DNA of 64,000 bases from Mucilaginibacter phenanthrenivorans (GCF_024721155.1 NZ_JAHVAP010000003.1:186001-250000), one strand, 5' to 3'. Positions 1 through 8,680 are shown, counted from the first letter of the stretch. Numbers and translations are program-made. Notes: a model not told the origin generated them from the sequence alone.

Positions 1-1321
1 ACACGATGGTCCAGATGCGGCAGGCATGTTCAAATCCCTTTACATCAAATACCCTTGTTTTAGGATCGAAGAAATGTGCAAGGTTGATAGATGCCAGGTT
101 ACAGGCCGTGTTATCCAAAAACATATATTCCGAACACGGGTTGGACGCGTTGATCCTTCCGCCTTCGGGGCAGGTATGCCATTCGTTTATGGTGCTGTCA
201 AACTGTACACCCGGATCAGCGCAGGCCCATGCTGCAAATGCAATATCGTCCCAAAGCTTTTGCGCCGGGATTGATTTTATGGCCTTGCCAGACATGCGGC
301 TGGTTAAATCCCATTGTTTGCCACCCTTTAAAGCCTTAAAAAAGCTGTTAGAGATGCGCACCGAGTTATTTGAATTTTGCCCTGCTACAGTTTTATAAGC
401 TTCGCCTTCGTAATCTGAAGAATAGCCGGCAGCAATTAATGCGGCTACTTTTTTCTCTTCTTCAACCTTCCAGTTTACAAAGCTTTCTATTTCGGGGTGA
501 TCCAAATCAAGGCAAACCATTTTAGCCGCCCTGCGGGTTGTCCCGCCAGATTTGATGGCGCCGGCTGCCCTGTCGCCTATTTTCAGGAAAGACATTAATC
601 CCGATGAATAGCCGCCGCCCGCCAATTTCTCATTATCACCGCGGATCTTGGAAAAGTTGGTTCCAACACCTGATCCATATTTAAAGATGCGTGCCTCGCG
701 AACCCAAAGATCCATGATGCCGCCCTCGTTCACTAAATCATCATCAACAGAAAGGATAAAGCAGGCATGCGGTTGCGGGCGCTCATAGGCTGATGTTGAT
801 TTGCTTAGTTCCTCACTGATAGGATCGACATAATAATGCCCCTGCGGTTTACCTGTAATATTATATGAGCTATAAAGCCCGGTGTTAAACCATTGCGGCG
901 AGTTTGGCGCTGCCAGTTGCCCGGTAATGGTGTACACTATCTCATCATAAAAAATATCGGCGTCAGCCTTTGAGGCGAAGTAGCCATAACGCATACCCCA
1001 GCTCTTCCAACAATCAGCCATGCGGTGAGCAACCTGCTTGATGCTTTTTTCAGATCCGGTTGAACCGTCAGCCTGCGGAACGCCTGCCTTGCGGAAATAC
1101 TTTTGTGCCAGTATATCGGTAGCAACCTGGCTCCATGAAGCGGGCACCTCCACGTCGTTCATTTCAAAAACGGCATCGCCTGATGGGTTGCGGATAACCG
1201 ACGAGCGCTTTTCATACTTAAACAGGTCGTAAACACTCGTACCTTCTTTGGTAAAATACCTGTTTACCTTTAGTCCCTTTTCGTTTTTCTCAGATGTTTT
1301 TTTGTAAGTGTCGTCTCCCAT
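1..1321 (-). CDS. nrdJ: Adenosylcobalamin-dependent (class II) ribonucleotide reductase, N-terminal part
   Basis: Reduces ribonucleotides to deoxyribonucleotides in the cytoplasm. The frame is open from an ATG at 1321 to the left edge, giving 440 residues; the C-terminal part lies outside the window. Recognisable pieces are the CFIL segment with Cys187, which should be the first redox-active cysteine, GSGVGTNFSKIRG (216-228) and GGTTRRAAKMVCLD (259-272), all typical of the NrdJ/vitamin B12-dependent group. There is no sign of a partner NrdB-type subunit, but only one flank is visible. A promoter and DnaA-like boxes lie upstream. No cobalamin riboswitch was recognised in the leader. The family is clear; class II rather than class I is inferred from the sequence pattern. 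Confidence 0.92.
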   Translation of the reverse strand, partial: MGDDTYKKTSEKNEKGLKVNRYFTKEGTSVYDLFKYEKRSSVIRNPSGDAVFEMNDVEVPASWSQVATDILAQKYFRKAGVPQADGSTGSEKSIKQVAHRMADCWKSWGMRYGYFASKADADIFYDEIVYTITGQLAAPNSPQWFNTGLYSSYNITGKPQGHYYVDPISEELSKSTSAYERPQPHACFILSVDDDLVNEGGIMDLWVREARIFKYGSGVGTNFSKIRGDNEKLAGGGYSSGLMSFLKIGDRAAGAIKSGGTTRRAAKMVCLDLDHPEIESFVNWKVEEEKKVAALIAAGYSSDYEGEAYKTVAGQNSNNSVRISNSFFKALKGGKQWDLTSRMSGKAIKSIPAQKLWDDIAFAAWACADPGVQFDSTINEWHTCPEGGRINASNPCSEYMFLDNTACNLASINLAHFFDPKTRVFDVKGFEHACRIWTIV

Positions 1322-1378
1322 ATCAGTACCGGTGTAGAAAAATTAAAACTCAGTTTAAAAACCTTAGGGTGTTTTACG

Positions 1379-1409
1379 TAAATCTATTATTCGTTATAAT
1401 GGATTTCAA
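1379..1409 (-). promoter_or_regulatory. Predicted promoter of the ribonucleotide reductase gene
   Basis: Read on the minus strand: TTG (1407-1409), a 20-base spacer, then TAGATTTA (1379-1386). This fits the Bacteroidota sigma factor consensus TTG-N19/20-TAnnTTTG with one mismatch in the last base. It leaves a leader of roughly 50 bases before the ATG at 1321. Seen by eye only. Confidence 0.45.
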
Positions 1410-1416
1410 TTCAGAG

Positions 1417-1437
1417 TTTTCCACACCCTGTGCACAA
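1417..1437. promoter_or_regulatory. Pair of inverted DnaA-box-like 9-mers
   Basis: TTTTCCACA (1417-1425) matches the DnaA box pattern TTWTNCACA. Three bases further on, TGTGCACAA (1429-1437) is its inverted counterpart with one mismatch. The pair sits just upstream of the predicted -33 element of the ribonucleotide reductase promoter. DnaA control of nrd genes is known in other bacteria; here it is inference. Confidence 0.3.
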
Positions 1438-1535
1438 GCCAACCGGCTATAGCGTGGAATTGGCTATTTTGTTAGATTACAGGAAATGGAGCCTGTTGAA
1501 AACATTGTTTGATCACGGAAAAGGTCATTGGTCAT

Positions 1536-1594
1536 GTAGGGGCGTATAGGATACGCCCTCATCGTTGCAAAGGGCGTATCCTATACGTCCCTAC
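1536..1594. repeat. Long palindromic intergenic repeat (GTAGGGGCGTA family)
   Basis: Two 23-base arms (1536-1558 and 1572-1594) are inverted copies with one mismatch, around a 13-base loop. The arms start GTAGGGGCGTATAGG and end CTATACGTCCCTAC. The spacer 1322-1668 otherwise holds only the reductase promoter region and the leader of the thioredoxin-like gene. It looks like a dispersed REP-type element, though only one copy is in this window. Without a T-tract it is a weak terminator candidate. Confidence 0.8.
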
Positions 1595-1668
1595 ACCAAT
1601 TATCGATGTTTGCACAACTCACCAAAATTACGGACTTTAGTAAATCATTACATCAACATAAATAAAAC

Positions 1669-2196
1669 ATGAAAAGGATATTATTTATAGCATCGTTCAT
1701 CGCATTGGGCCTGGGCGTAAAGGCACAGACTGCGCCAGCTACCCCGGCAGTTAAACTAACCGATACTGCCAAGCTTTACCACCCTGAAGCAGATGCCAAA
1801 GCCGATATTGCTGCTGCTGTTAAAAAGGCTTCCGCCGGGCATAAAAATGTATTGCTGCAAATTGGTGGTAATTGGTGCATTTGGTGTATCCGCTTCAACG
1901 ATCTGGTTACACACGACCCAGACCTGGACAAATACGTACGCGACAATTATGTTATTGTACACGTAAATTACAGTAAAGAGAATATGAACGAAAAGCTGCT
2001 TGCCGACCTGGGCTACCCGCAACGCTTCGGTTTCCCGGTATTTGTGGTGCTGGATGACAAAGGCAATCGGTTGAATACGGAAAACTCCAGTTACCTGGAA
2101 GAAGGTAAAGGCCACAGCAAGGCAAAAGTGATGGAGTTTTTTAAGGATTGGTCCCCGGCTGCTATTGACCCAAAAAGTTACGAAAAGACCAAATAA
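1669..2196 (+). CDS. Exported thioredoxin-family protein
   Basis: A 175-residue protein with a signal peptide (residues 1-19, ending VKA-Q), so probably periplasmic. The thioredoxin-fold active site is C70-I-W-C73 in GGNWCIWCIRF, and P123 in RFGFPVFVV is the expected cis-proline. The pattern resembles the thioredoxin_7/DUF255-like group rather than classical thioredoxin (WCGPC), which suggests a disulfide reductase or oxidoreductase whose partner is unknown. It stands alone between a palindromic repeat and a strong terminator, so it is probably a single-gene transcript. The ATG at 1669 follows an A-rich leader. The fold is confident; the substrate cannot be told. Confidence 0.85.
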   Translation: MKRILFIASFIALGLGVKAQTAPATPAVKLTDTAKLYHPEADAKADIAAAVKKASAGHKNVLLQIGGNWCIWCIRFNDLVTHDPDLDKYVRDNYVIVHVNYSKENMNEKLLADLGYPQRFGFPVFVVLDDKGNRLNTENSSYLEEGKGHSKAKVMEFFKDWSPAAIDPKSYEKTK

Positions 2197-2210
2197 TAAT
2201 TATTCAATCC

Positions 2211-2250
2211 AACAAAGAGGCGATGAGTTTAAACCCATCGCCTCTTTGTT
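2211..2250 (+). terminator. Strong hairpin terminator
   Basis: Perfect 15-bp stem (2211-2225 with 2236-2250, AACAAAGAGGCGATG and its complement) around a 10-base loop, 15 bases after the stop of the thioredoxin-like gene. Confidence 0.8.
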
Positions 2251-2336
2251 GCGCACAACTTTACAAAAAGATAATACTAATTAAACTTTGGCTCCGTTAT
2301 TGTAGTCTTAATTCTATATATCAAAAAAGTTACAAT

Positions 2337-2423
2337 ATGAAAACTTTAAGAATTTGCTGGGATTATTACTTCGCCAATATAGACAAGCTTAAGAAAAAAG
2401 CCTGCAAGGCGGAGGTTTATTGA
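2337..2423 (+). CDS. Possible 28-residue peptide
   Basis: A short frame from ATG 2337 (MKTLRICWDYY...) to TGA 2421-2423 lies between a terminator and an intergenic repeat. It is basic at the C-terminus (KLKKKACKAEVY) and has an aromatic middle. I do not recognise it, and no clear ribosome binding site is visible. It could be chance; conservation in relatives would be the deciding evidence. Confidence 0.22.
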   Translation: MKTLRICWDYYFANIDKLKKKACKAEVY

Positions 2424-2501
2424 GTCGATAGTCCGAAGTCTTAAGTCATTAGTCTGTTTAAATTTTTGACTATTGACTTAAGACTCCCGACTCAAGACTA
2501 A
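2421..2501. repeat. Inverted word-repeat, AGTC family, copy 1
   Basis: Left arm 2421-2455 and right arm 2467-2501 are imperfect inverted copies made of degenerate words such as AGTCTTAAGTC and GACTCAAGACT. The right arm abuts the stop codon of pyk (TAG followed directly by TCTTGAGTC on the minus strand). Related copies are at 40043-40134 and 41491-41618. Confidence 0.75.
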
Positions 2502-3934
2502 TCTATAACAGTAACCTTTAACATATTGGTCTTTGCCTTTTTTGAGATTGGCACTGATGCTGTATTTATTACTACATCACCTTCCTGTACCAGGCTTGCT
2601 ACCTTCAGCATATTGTTTACATCAGCAATGGTATTATCGGTACTTTCCTCTTTGTCATAGTAAAACGTACGCACTCCCCACAACAGGCTCAATGCGTTAA
2701 GTAAGTGTTTGTTTGAAGTAAATATATAAGTGCTTGCTTTAGGGCGATAGCTTGAGATTTGGAAGGCAGTATAGCCCGATGTCGTCATTGATACTATCCC
2801 TACAGCGTTGGTGTGCTCCGCCAGGTAAACGGCTGATCCGCAAACCGCGTCGCTCAAATAATTTGCCGACGATGTATCAGTGTTATCAACTTTGTTTGAG
2901 TTATATGGATATCCTAGCTCCTCAACATTGCGGATGATTTTCGCCATTGTTTCAATAACTATTACCGGGAATTCCCCAACTGAAGTCTCGCCGCTTAGCA
3001 TTACCGCATCAGCACCATCCAATACTGAGTTTGCAACGTCATTAACCTCGGCGCGGGTTGGGCGCGGGGTAGTGATCATTGATTCAAGCATTTGAGTAGC
3101 TACAATTACTGGTTTTGAAGCTTCGCGGCACTTGCGGGCGATCATTTTCTGTAGCAATGGAACCTCTTCCAGTGGCATTTCAACACCAAGGTCGCCACGG
3201 GCAACCATTACGCCATCAGTTGCGGCAATAATTTCATCTATATTATCTATAGCTTCAGGCTTTTCAACCTTGGCAATTACCTTGGCTGCCTTACCGCTGT
3301 CGGCAATTATTTTCTTTAGTTCCAATATATCCTGACCGGTGCGTACAAATGAAAGGCCTACCCAATCAACATCCCAATCCAGCGCGTATTTAAGGTTTTC
3401 AAGATCCTCTTCAGTTAAGCTTGGAATTGATACTTTGGTATTTGGCAGGTTCACACCTTTGCGCGAAGTAAGGATGCCTCCATGTACAATTTCGCAAACT
3501 ACAGTATCAATCTTATTGGTTTCAATAACCTTCATTTGAATCTTACCGTCATCCAGCAAAATTATTTCATCGGGCTGTACATCCTGTGGAAAGGTATCGT
3601 AGGTGATATAGATCTGGTTATCATCACCTATTAACTCGTGTGTGGTAATGTTTATGCGGGTGCCGTTAATAAGGTGGATGCCGCCGTCCTTTACCAATCC
3701 GATGCGGATTTTCGGTCCCTGTAAATCGGCTAATATGCCAACATTGGTTTTATATTCGGCGTTTATTTCGCGAATGGTGTCAATAACTGCTTTATGATCC
3801 TGGGCTTTTCCATGCGAAAAATTCAAACGGCAAATGTTAACGCCGGCCCTTATCATGGCTAACAAAACTTCTTTTTTTGCCGAAGCGGGCCCCATTGTGG
3901 CAACAATTTTAGTTCGGTTATAATATAATTTCAT
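2498..3934 (-). CDS. pyk: Pyruvate kinase
   Basis: Converts phosphoenolpyruvate and ADP to pyruvate and ATP, the last step of glycolysis, in the cytoplasm. At 478 residues it has the normal length of bacterial pyruvate kinase. RLNFSHG (36-42) carries substrate-binding residues, KVEKPEAIDNIDE and VARGDLGVEMP form the metal/PEP site, and SKPVIVATQMLESM is the family signature. The C-terminal domain is complete and ends MLKVTVID. It lies 67 bases downstream of the IPExxxVDY gene on the same strand and may be co-transcribed with it. Its TAG stop abuts an AGTC-type repeat. Confidence 0.97.
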   Translation of the reverse strand: MKLYYNRTKIVATMGPASAKKEVLLAMIRAGVNICRLNFSHGKAQDHKAVIDTIREINAEYKTNVGILADLQGPKIRIGLVKDGGIHLINGTRINITTHELIGDDNQIYITYDTFPQDVQPDEIILLDDGKIQMKVIETNKIDTVVCEIVHGGILTSRKGVNLPNTKVSIPSLTEEDLENLKYALDWDVDWVGLSFVRTGQDILELKKIIADSGKAAKVIAKVEKPEAIDNIDEIIAATDGVMVARGDLGVEMPLEEVPLLQKMIARKCREASKPVIVATQMLESMITTPRPTRAEVNDVANSVLDGADAVMLSGETSVGEFPVIVIETMAKIIRNVEELGYPYNSNKVDNTDTSSANYLSDAVCGSAVYLAEHTNAVGIVSMTTSGYTAFQISSYRPKASTYIFTSNKHLLNALSLLWGVRTFYYDKEESTDNTIADVNNMLKVASLVQEGDVVINTASVPISKKAKTNMLKVTVID

Positions 3935-4001
3935 ACTTATCTGGTTAAACAGGCTTATCCGATTGTGTTGAGTGTACCGGTAACACTTTTAAAATTCGGC
4001 G

Positions 4002-4427
4002 CTAAAATAAGAGATTTTCGCGTGATTTTATTTTTTTAGGATCAATCTTTACTGCTGCAACAATTTCGGGGATCCTGTTTAAAGCCGAAATCAGGTTATC
4101 CAGGTCATTCTCGTCGATATAATTCCTGATTAATAAAAAATAATCTGCCTTTCGCATCTCCGGAATCAGGTATCCATCCGATCCTTTATTAGAAATAAAA
4201 TAGAAATCTGTCTCGCTGGCCTCCCAATTATAGTGGTAAATTGAGAATAATACGGGTTCAGCCCCATGATGAATGTCAACTTCGAGGTCGGGATTTTTTA
4301 TTAAATTGAAGCTTAAGGCCTTGTTAATCAGATAACAAACGCGATAGTCCTTTAACGAAGTTGTAACTGCAATGAGAACAAAATCAAGATCGATCTCAAA
4401 CTTTAAAAATTTCCTGTTCAAAATCAT
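4002..4427 (-). CDS. IPExxxVDY-family protein
   Basis: A small Bacteroidota-specific protein of unknown function. The motif LIPEMRKADYFL near residues 100-110 matches the family name pattern. I chose the start at 4427 (MILNRKFLKFEID, 141 residues) over an in-frame ATG at 4469, because the extra 14 residues overlap the divergent control region and do not look like the family. It is divergent from acpP-fabF-rnc and upstream of pyk, an arrangement I recall as common in Bacteroidota. No signal peptide or membrane segment is seen. Confidence 0.75.
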   Translation of the reverse strand: MILNRKFLKFEIDLDFVLIAVTTSLKDYRVCYLINKALSFNLIKNPDLEVDIHHGAEPVLFSIYHYNWEASETDFYFISNKGSDGYLIPEMRKADYFLLIRNYIDENDLDNLISALNRIPEIVAAVKIDPKKIKSRENLLF

Positions 4428-4505
4428 TACTTTTGCACCGGTAAAAATACAAAATCGAAACAGATGCAATAAAATATTGTTGCATATAATGCAAAAGTTT
4501 TTAGA

Positions 4506-4536
4506 TTTGATATTTAACAGAATTTATTTTTCTTTG
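4506..4536 (+). promoter_or_regulatory. Predicted promoter of acpP-fabF-rnc
   Basis: TTTG (4506-4509), a 19-base spacer, then TTTCTTTG (4529-4536) fit the Bacteroidota consensus TTTG-N19-TAnnTTTG with one mismatch. Transcription would start near 4542, about 30 bases before acpP. Confidence 0.5.
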
Positions 4537-4573
4537 CACAGAATTTTTATTTAATCATTTAAACTATAAGACT

Positions 4574-4810
4574 ATGTCTGATATCGCTTCAAGAGTAAAA
4601 GCTATTATCGTAGAAAAATTAGGTGTTGACGAAAGTGAAGTTACACCCGAAGCTAGCTTCACCAATGATCTTGGTGCTGACTCGTTAGACACCGTGGAAT
4701 TAATCATGGAGTTCGAAAAAGAATTTAACGTAGCTATTCCTGACGATCAGGCCGAAACTATCGGTACTGTAGGTCAGGCTGTTGCTTACCTTGAAAAAAA
4801 CGTTAAGTAA
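4574..4810 (+). CDS. acpP: Acyl carrier protein
   Basis: Carries growing acyl chains as thioesters of 4'-phosphopantetheine in type II fatty acid synthesis. The 78-residue acidic protein has the modification motif [10 protein letters not shown]; Ser37 is the expected attachment site. Length and sequence are typical. It is followed after 20 bases by fabF and then rnc, a conserved bacterial gene order, and has its own predicted promoter. Confidence 0.97.
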   Translation: MSDIASRVKAIIVEKLGVDESEVTPEASFTNDLGADSLDTVELIMEFEKEFNVAIPDDQAETIGTVGQAVAYLEKNVK

Positions 4811-4830
4811 GAACTCCCCAACGCTATTAA

Positions 4831-6084
4831 ATGGAGTTTAAAAGAGTTGTTGTAACCGGGCTTGGAGCACTCACCCCAATTGGTAATACCGTTCCTGAAT
4901 ATTGGGACTCATTGCTTAATGGTGTGAGTGGCGCTGCCTTAATTAAGAGTTTTGATACCGAAAAGTTCAAAACCAAATTTGCTTGCGAAGTGAAAGGCTT
5001 TGATGCGGACGGCTTTTTAGGCCGTAAAGACGCACGTAAGCTTGATCCGTTTGTTCAATATGCTTTATTCTCAACCGAAGAGGCCATAAAGGACGCCGGA
5101 TTAAATTTTGACTTGCTGGATACCAATCGCATTGGTGTTATCTGGGGATCGGGTATCGGAGGTTTAAAAACGTTTTTAGATGAGGTTGTGAACTTTGCCA
5201 AAGGCGATGGAACTCCCCGGTTTAATCCGTTCTTTATCCCAAAAATGATTGCCGACATTGCCCCGGGCCATATTTCCATAAAATATGGGTTACGCGGACC
5301 AAACTTCTCGACCGTATCGGCTTGTGCCTCATCCAATAATTCGCTTATTGATTCATTTAACTATATCCGTTTGGGTAAAGCTAATATGTTTATAAGTGGC
5401 GGATCTGAAGCCATTATTAATGAAGCCGGCATCGGTGGATTTAATGCCATGCACGCCTTATCAACCCGTAACGATGATCCGGCAACGGCATCGCGTCCGT
5501 TTGATTTGGATAGGGATGGTTTTGTGGCTGGCGAAGGTGCAGGGACCATTATTTTGGAAGAATTGGAGCACGCTAAAAAACGCGGTGCAAAAATTTATGC
5601 TGAAATGATTGGTGGCGGTATGAGTGCCGATGCTTATCACATGACAGCTCCCCATCCTGAGGGATTAGGCGCTGCGCTTGTTATGAGGCATGCTTTAGAA
5701 GATGCAGGCATCACACCGGCAGATATAGATTATGTAAACGTGCACGGCACATCAACACCAATAGGCGATCCACAGGAAGTAAAAGCTATCCAGGATGTTT
5801 ATGGTGATGAGATTTACAGGATAAATATCAGCTCAACCAAATCAATGACCGGACACCTGCTTGGTGCTGCCGGCGCTGTTGAGGCCATTGCTGCTATCTT
5901 AGCCTTAAAGAATGATATTGTTCCTCCAACAATCAATCATTTTACCGACGATCCGGCTTTTGATCCAAATATTAATTTTACCTTCAATAAGCCACAGAAA
6001 CGCGTGGTGCGCATAGCACAAAGCAACGGTTTTGGTTTTGGCGGACACAATGCTTCTGTGATATTTAAAAAGTACGAAGAATAA
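4831..6084 (+). CDS. fabF: 3-oxoacyl-ACP synthase II (KAS II)
   Basis: Condenses malonyl-ACP with acyl-ACP in chain elongation; its usual partner AcpP is encoded directly upstream. At 417 residues it is full length. The catalytic triad is visible: Cys165 in STVSACASSNN, His305 in VNVHGTSTPIGD and His342 in KSMTGHLLGAAG, with a glycine-rich end (GFGFGGHNAS). The ATG at 4831 lies 20 bases after acpP, and rnc starts 9 bases after the stop, so the three are one operon. Confidence 0.97.
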   Translation: MEFKRVVVTGLGALTPIGNTVPEYWDSLLNGVSGAALIKSFDTEKFKTKFACEVKGFDADGFLGRKDARKLDPFVQYALFSTEEAIKDAGLNFDLLDTNRIGVIWGSGIGGLKTFLDEVVNFAKGDGTPRFNPFFIPKMIADIAPGHISIKYGLRGPNFSTVSACASSNNSLIDSFNYIRLGKANMFISGGSEAIINEAGIGGFNAMHALSTRNDDPATASRPFDLDRDGFVAGEGAGTIILEELEHAKKRGAKIYAEMIGGGMSADAYHMTAPHPEGLGAALVMRHALEDAGITPADIDYVNVHGTSTPIGDPQEVKAIQDVYGDEIYRINISSTKSMTGHLLGAAGAVEAIAAILALKNDIVPPTINHFTDDPAFDPNINFTFNKPQKRVVRIAQSNGFGFGGHNASVIFKKYEE

Positions 6085-6093
6085 TTATACTGG

Positions 6094-6819
6094 ATGCCTA
6101 TAAGTCGTTTTTATAAGTTATACCTATCTCCAAACAGAAAATACGTAAAGGTTTTAAAAAATTTGCTCGGTTTCGTACCGGGCAATTTGTCGTTATATAA
6201 ACTGGCTTTTAGGCACAAGTCGGTAGCGCAAAACATAAAAAAGGGTGTTAAGAACAGCAATGAACGCCTGGAGTTTTTGGGGGATGCAGTGCTGGGTAGC
6301 GTTGTTGCCGAAGTTCTGTTTAAACTTTATCCTTACGAAGACGAAGGCTTCTTAACCGAATTGCGCTCAAAAATTGTAAGCCGTAATAACCTTAACCAGT
6401 TGGCCCGCAAGCTGGGTTTTGATAAGCTGATAGAGTATGATAGCCGCATGCTCAACTCATCACGGCAGGGGTCATTGTTAGGTGATGCATTTGAAGCGTT
6501 GATTGGCGCTGTTTATCTTGACAAAGGGTACGATTTCACCCGTAATTTCCTGGTGAACCACATCATCAAGGCCCACGTGGACATCCACACACTTGAACAA
6601 ACCGAAACCAATTTTAAGAGCAAGCTTATTGAATGGTGTCAGCGTCACGGCAAGGACATCATATTTTACCTTGTTGGCAACCTGGAAGGCGAAAATACCA
6701 AGCTGTTTACCGTACAAGCTATTATTGATGGCGAAGTAATGGGGCAAGGGAAAGAGTTCAGTAAGAAGAATGCAGAAAAGCTTGCTGCTGAAAAAGCTTG
6801 TGAAGCGCTGGGGATCTAA
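6094..6819 (+). CDS. rnc: Ribonuclease III
   Basis: Cuts double-stranded RNA in rRNA precursors and structured mRNAs. The 241-residue protein has the catalytic signature NERLEFLGDAVLGS (56-69), the second acidic helix GSLLGDAFEALIGAVYLDKG (about 129-148), and a C-terminal double-stranded RNA binding domain (about 165-241). It is last in the acpP-fabF-rnc operon and convergent with the next gene, with only 24 bases between them. It is relevant to the many hairpin-forming spacers here, as one obvious nuclease that could act on them; that is inference. Confidence 0.96.
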   Translation: MPISRFYKLYLSPNRKYVKVLKNLLGFVPGNLSLYKLAFRHKSVAQNIKKGVKNSNERLEFLGDAVLGSVVAEVLFKLYPYEDEGFLTELRSKIVSRNNLNQLARKLGFDKLIEYDSRMLNSSRQGSLLGDAFEALIGAVYLDKGYDFTRNFLVNHIIKAHVDIHTLEQTETNFKSKLIEWCQRHGKDIIFYLVGNLEGENTKLFTVQAIIDGEVMGQGKEFSKKNAEKLAAEKACEALGI

Positions 6820-6843
6820 TACTTCAGGTATTGCTTATCGACA

Positions 6844-7617
6844 TTATTCCTTCAATTGCGGATGTGCCTGGTCTGGCTTAATAAACGTTGGTTGGTTTAA
6901 CTCCTGCAACTTCTTCTTATCTGCGGATTTATCATAATAGTCAAACGATTTTTTAACCTGCTTGACCAACTCATAATCATTCCATTCTTTTAGGTCTTCA
7001 TAAGATGGTGTATAGTAATCCATAAACCCTTTGGCGAGAGCCGTGTCTGTAGTGTTGGTTACCCGCATAACCATGGCCAGATTATATCTTCGCCTTACTT
7101 CAGCATATTTCAATTCCTCTTTAGAATAGGCAGCAAAGCGGCGTGCCTGGCCCGGGCCCTTACCAAAAAGCTCATACAATCCTGTAAGCGGCGATGATAA
7201 AAATGAAAGGACCGGCGGCTTGCCATTGTAGTAAATACCTTGTTTGCGATAATCGCCCATTACCTCGTTTAGTTCCTGTTTTTTTGTTTGCCCTTTTATG
7301 GTTACCTGGTCCAGCAGGATAACAGGCTGCATGTAAACGGGGATATCACCCTTTGCTGTGATCACAACTCTTTGATCGGTAAAATTCAACTTGCTGAACA
7401 ACAGGGTATCGCCTACAGCTGCATTTATAGAAAACCACCCCAGCTGATCGCTCATGCCCATATCGCGACTGCGCAGGTTGGTGATTTGCACCTGTGCAAT
7501 TCTTACAACACTTACGCTCCTGGATATTACGCCCCGCACAATAAATGTTTCCTGCGCATTTGCCTGGAGCAGACACCCAAGACAAAGCATCAATATTATA
7601 AAAATTTTAAAGCGCAT
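6844..7617 (-). CDS. Exported protein with carboxypeptidase-like regulatory domain
   Basis: A 257-residue protein with a signal peptide (about 1-21, ending ANA-Q) and an N-terminal beta-sandwich of the CarboxypepD_reg-like type (about 25-105: FIVRGVISRS, DMGMSDQLGWFSINAAVGDTLLFS, ending in QPVILLDQVTIKG). This module is common at the N-terminus of TonB receptors, but no barrel follows. The C-terminal half is charged and unrecognised. Probably a periplasmic or outer-membrane-associated protein of unknown role. It is transcribed away from yicC, with a word-repeat in between. Confidence 0.75.
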   Translation of the reverse strand: MRFKIFIILMLCLGCLLQANAQETFIVRGVISRSVSVVRIAQVQITNLRSRDMGMSDQLGWFSINAAVGDTLLFSKLNFTDQRVVITAKGDIPVYMQPVILLDQVTIKGQTKKQELNEVMGDYRKQGIYYNGKPPVLSFLSSPLTGLYELFGKGPGQARRFAAYSKEELKYAEVRRRYNLAMVMRVTNTTDTALAKGFMDYYTPSYEDLKEWNDYELVKQVKKSFDYYDKSADKKKLQELNQPTFIKPDQAHPQLKE

Positions 7618-7677
7618 CGACGCAAAGTTAAAGATTGTAAGCCAGAGTAAATGTAAAAAAGTGTTAAAGGTGGGGGC

Positions 7678-7786
7678 TAGTGATTAGAGACTAGTTAATA
7701 GAGGCTGGGAAATACAGGAATCGGAATTCAAGGTAAGTGGCATTCCCCTCGAAAACTAACCTCTGACCTCTAGCCTCTAATCACTA
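7678..7786. repeat. Inverted word-repeat (TAGTGATTAGAG type)
   Basis: Left arm 7678-7708 starts TAGTGATTAGAG. Right arm 7756-7786 ends CTCTAATCACTA and contains repeated CCTCTGACCTCTAGCC words. The arms match as imperfect inverted copies around a loop of about 47 bases. The right arm ends eight bases before the -7 element of yicC. Confidence 0.7.
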
Positions 7787-7793
7787 AATTCAC

Positions 7794-7801
7794 TATCTTT
7801 G
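7794..7801 (+). promoter_or_regulatory. -7 promoter element of yicC
   Basis: TATCTTTG matches TAnnTTTG exactly and lies only four bases before the yicC ATG. If used, the transcript would be leaderless or nearly so. No clear -33 TTG is seen at the expected distance; that stretch is the right arm of the repeat. Confidence 0.4.
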
Positions 7802-7804
7802 CGC

Positions 7805-8680
7805 ATGATAAAATCCATGACAGGCTATGGTATTGCCAGTATCGATTCCGAAGGGGCAAAATATACTGTTGAAATAAAATCCCTTAACAGTAAATTCCTG
7901 GAGCTTTCGCTTCGCCTGCCCAAAACTTTTGCCGAGAAGGAGTTCCAGTTACGGAACGATTGCAGCAAGCAAATTGAACGTGGAAAAGTAAACCTGTCAA
8001 TCAACGTTGAAAAGGCAAGCACCACTGTTAGTGCCGCGGGTATTGATAAAGATCTGCTTAAACATTATTATGAGCAATTAAAGGCTGTCAGCATTGATTT
8101 GAACGAGCCGGCTACCAACTTGTTGCAGCTTGCCCTGGGCCTGCCAGAAGTAGTAAAATACGAAGAAGAAACAGCGTCAGAAGAAGAATGGAAGGTTGCC
8201 GAAAAAGCATATCAGCAGGCATTGGCCGCATTTCAGCAATTCAGGAGTGACGAAGGTAACGTGCTGGAACAGGATGTAAAATACCGGATCGGCATCATCA
8301 TGAAAAACCTGGAGCTGGTTGAAATAGAAGAACCTAAACGTGTACCGGTGATCAGGGAAAGGCTTAATCAATTTTTGACTGAAGCTGTTGGCCGTGAGAA
8401 CATCGATCAAAACAGGTTCGAGCAAGAACTAATCTACTTTATAGATAAGCTGGATATTACGGAAGAAAAGATCCGTTTAAAAACACATTGCGATTATTTT
8501 ATCGAGACCCTGAAAAATGCAGATGCCAATGGCAAAAAGCTAAATTTTATCTCGCAGGAAATTGGGCGCGAAATAAATACCCTAGGCTCAAAGGCAAACG
8601 ATGCCAACATGCAGAAACTGGTAGTAGGCATGAAGGAAGAGCTTGAAAAAATTAAAGAACAGTTACTTAATGTGTTGTAA
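7805..8680 (+). CDS. yicC: YicC-family endoribonuclease
   Basis: YicC proteins are RNases implicated in turnover of small RNAs and mRNAs. The 291-residue protein begins MIKSMTGYGIAS, the family's hallmark N-terminus, and ends with the conserved HCDYFIETL ... NFISQEIGREINTLGSKAND block. The ATG at 7805 is chosen over an in-frame TTG two codons upstream because MIKSMTGYG is the conserved start. It leads the set yicC-gmk-(IVP)-nadD-miaE. A hairpin word-repeat fills the spacer to gmk. Confidence 0.93.
   Translation: MIKSMTGYGIASIDSEGAKYTVEIKSLNSKFLELSLRLPKTFAEKEFQLRNDCSKQIERGKVNLSINVEKASTTVSAAGIDKDLLKHYYEQLKAVSIDLNEPATNLLQLALGLPEVVKYEEETASEEEWKVAEKAYQQALAAFQQFRSDEGNVLEQDVKYRIGIIMKNLELVEIEEPKRVPVIRERLNQFLTEAVGRENIDQNRFEQELIYFIDKLDITEEKIRLKTHCDYFIETLKNADANGKKLNFISQEIGREINTLGSKANDANMQKLVVGMKEELEKIKEQLLNVL

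Noticed and set aside
6..398. Plus-strand frame at the left edge
   Set aside because: It is the shadow of the ribonucleotide reductase gene, which is open on the minus strand to the edge.
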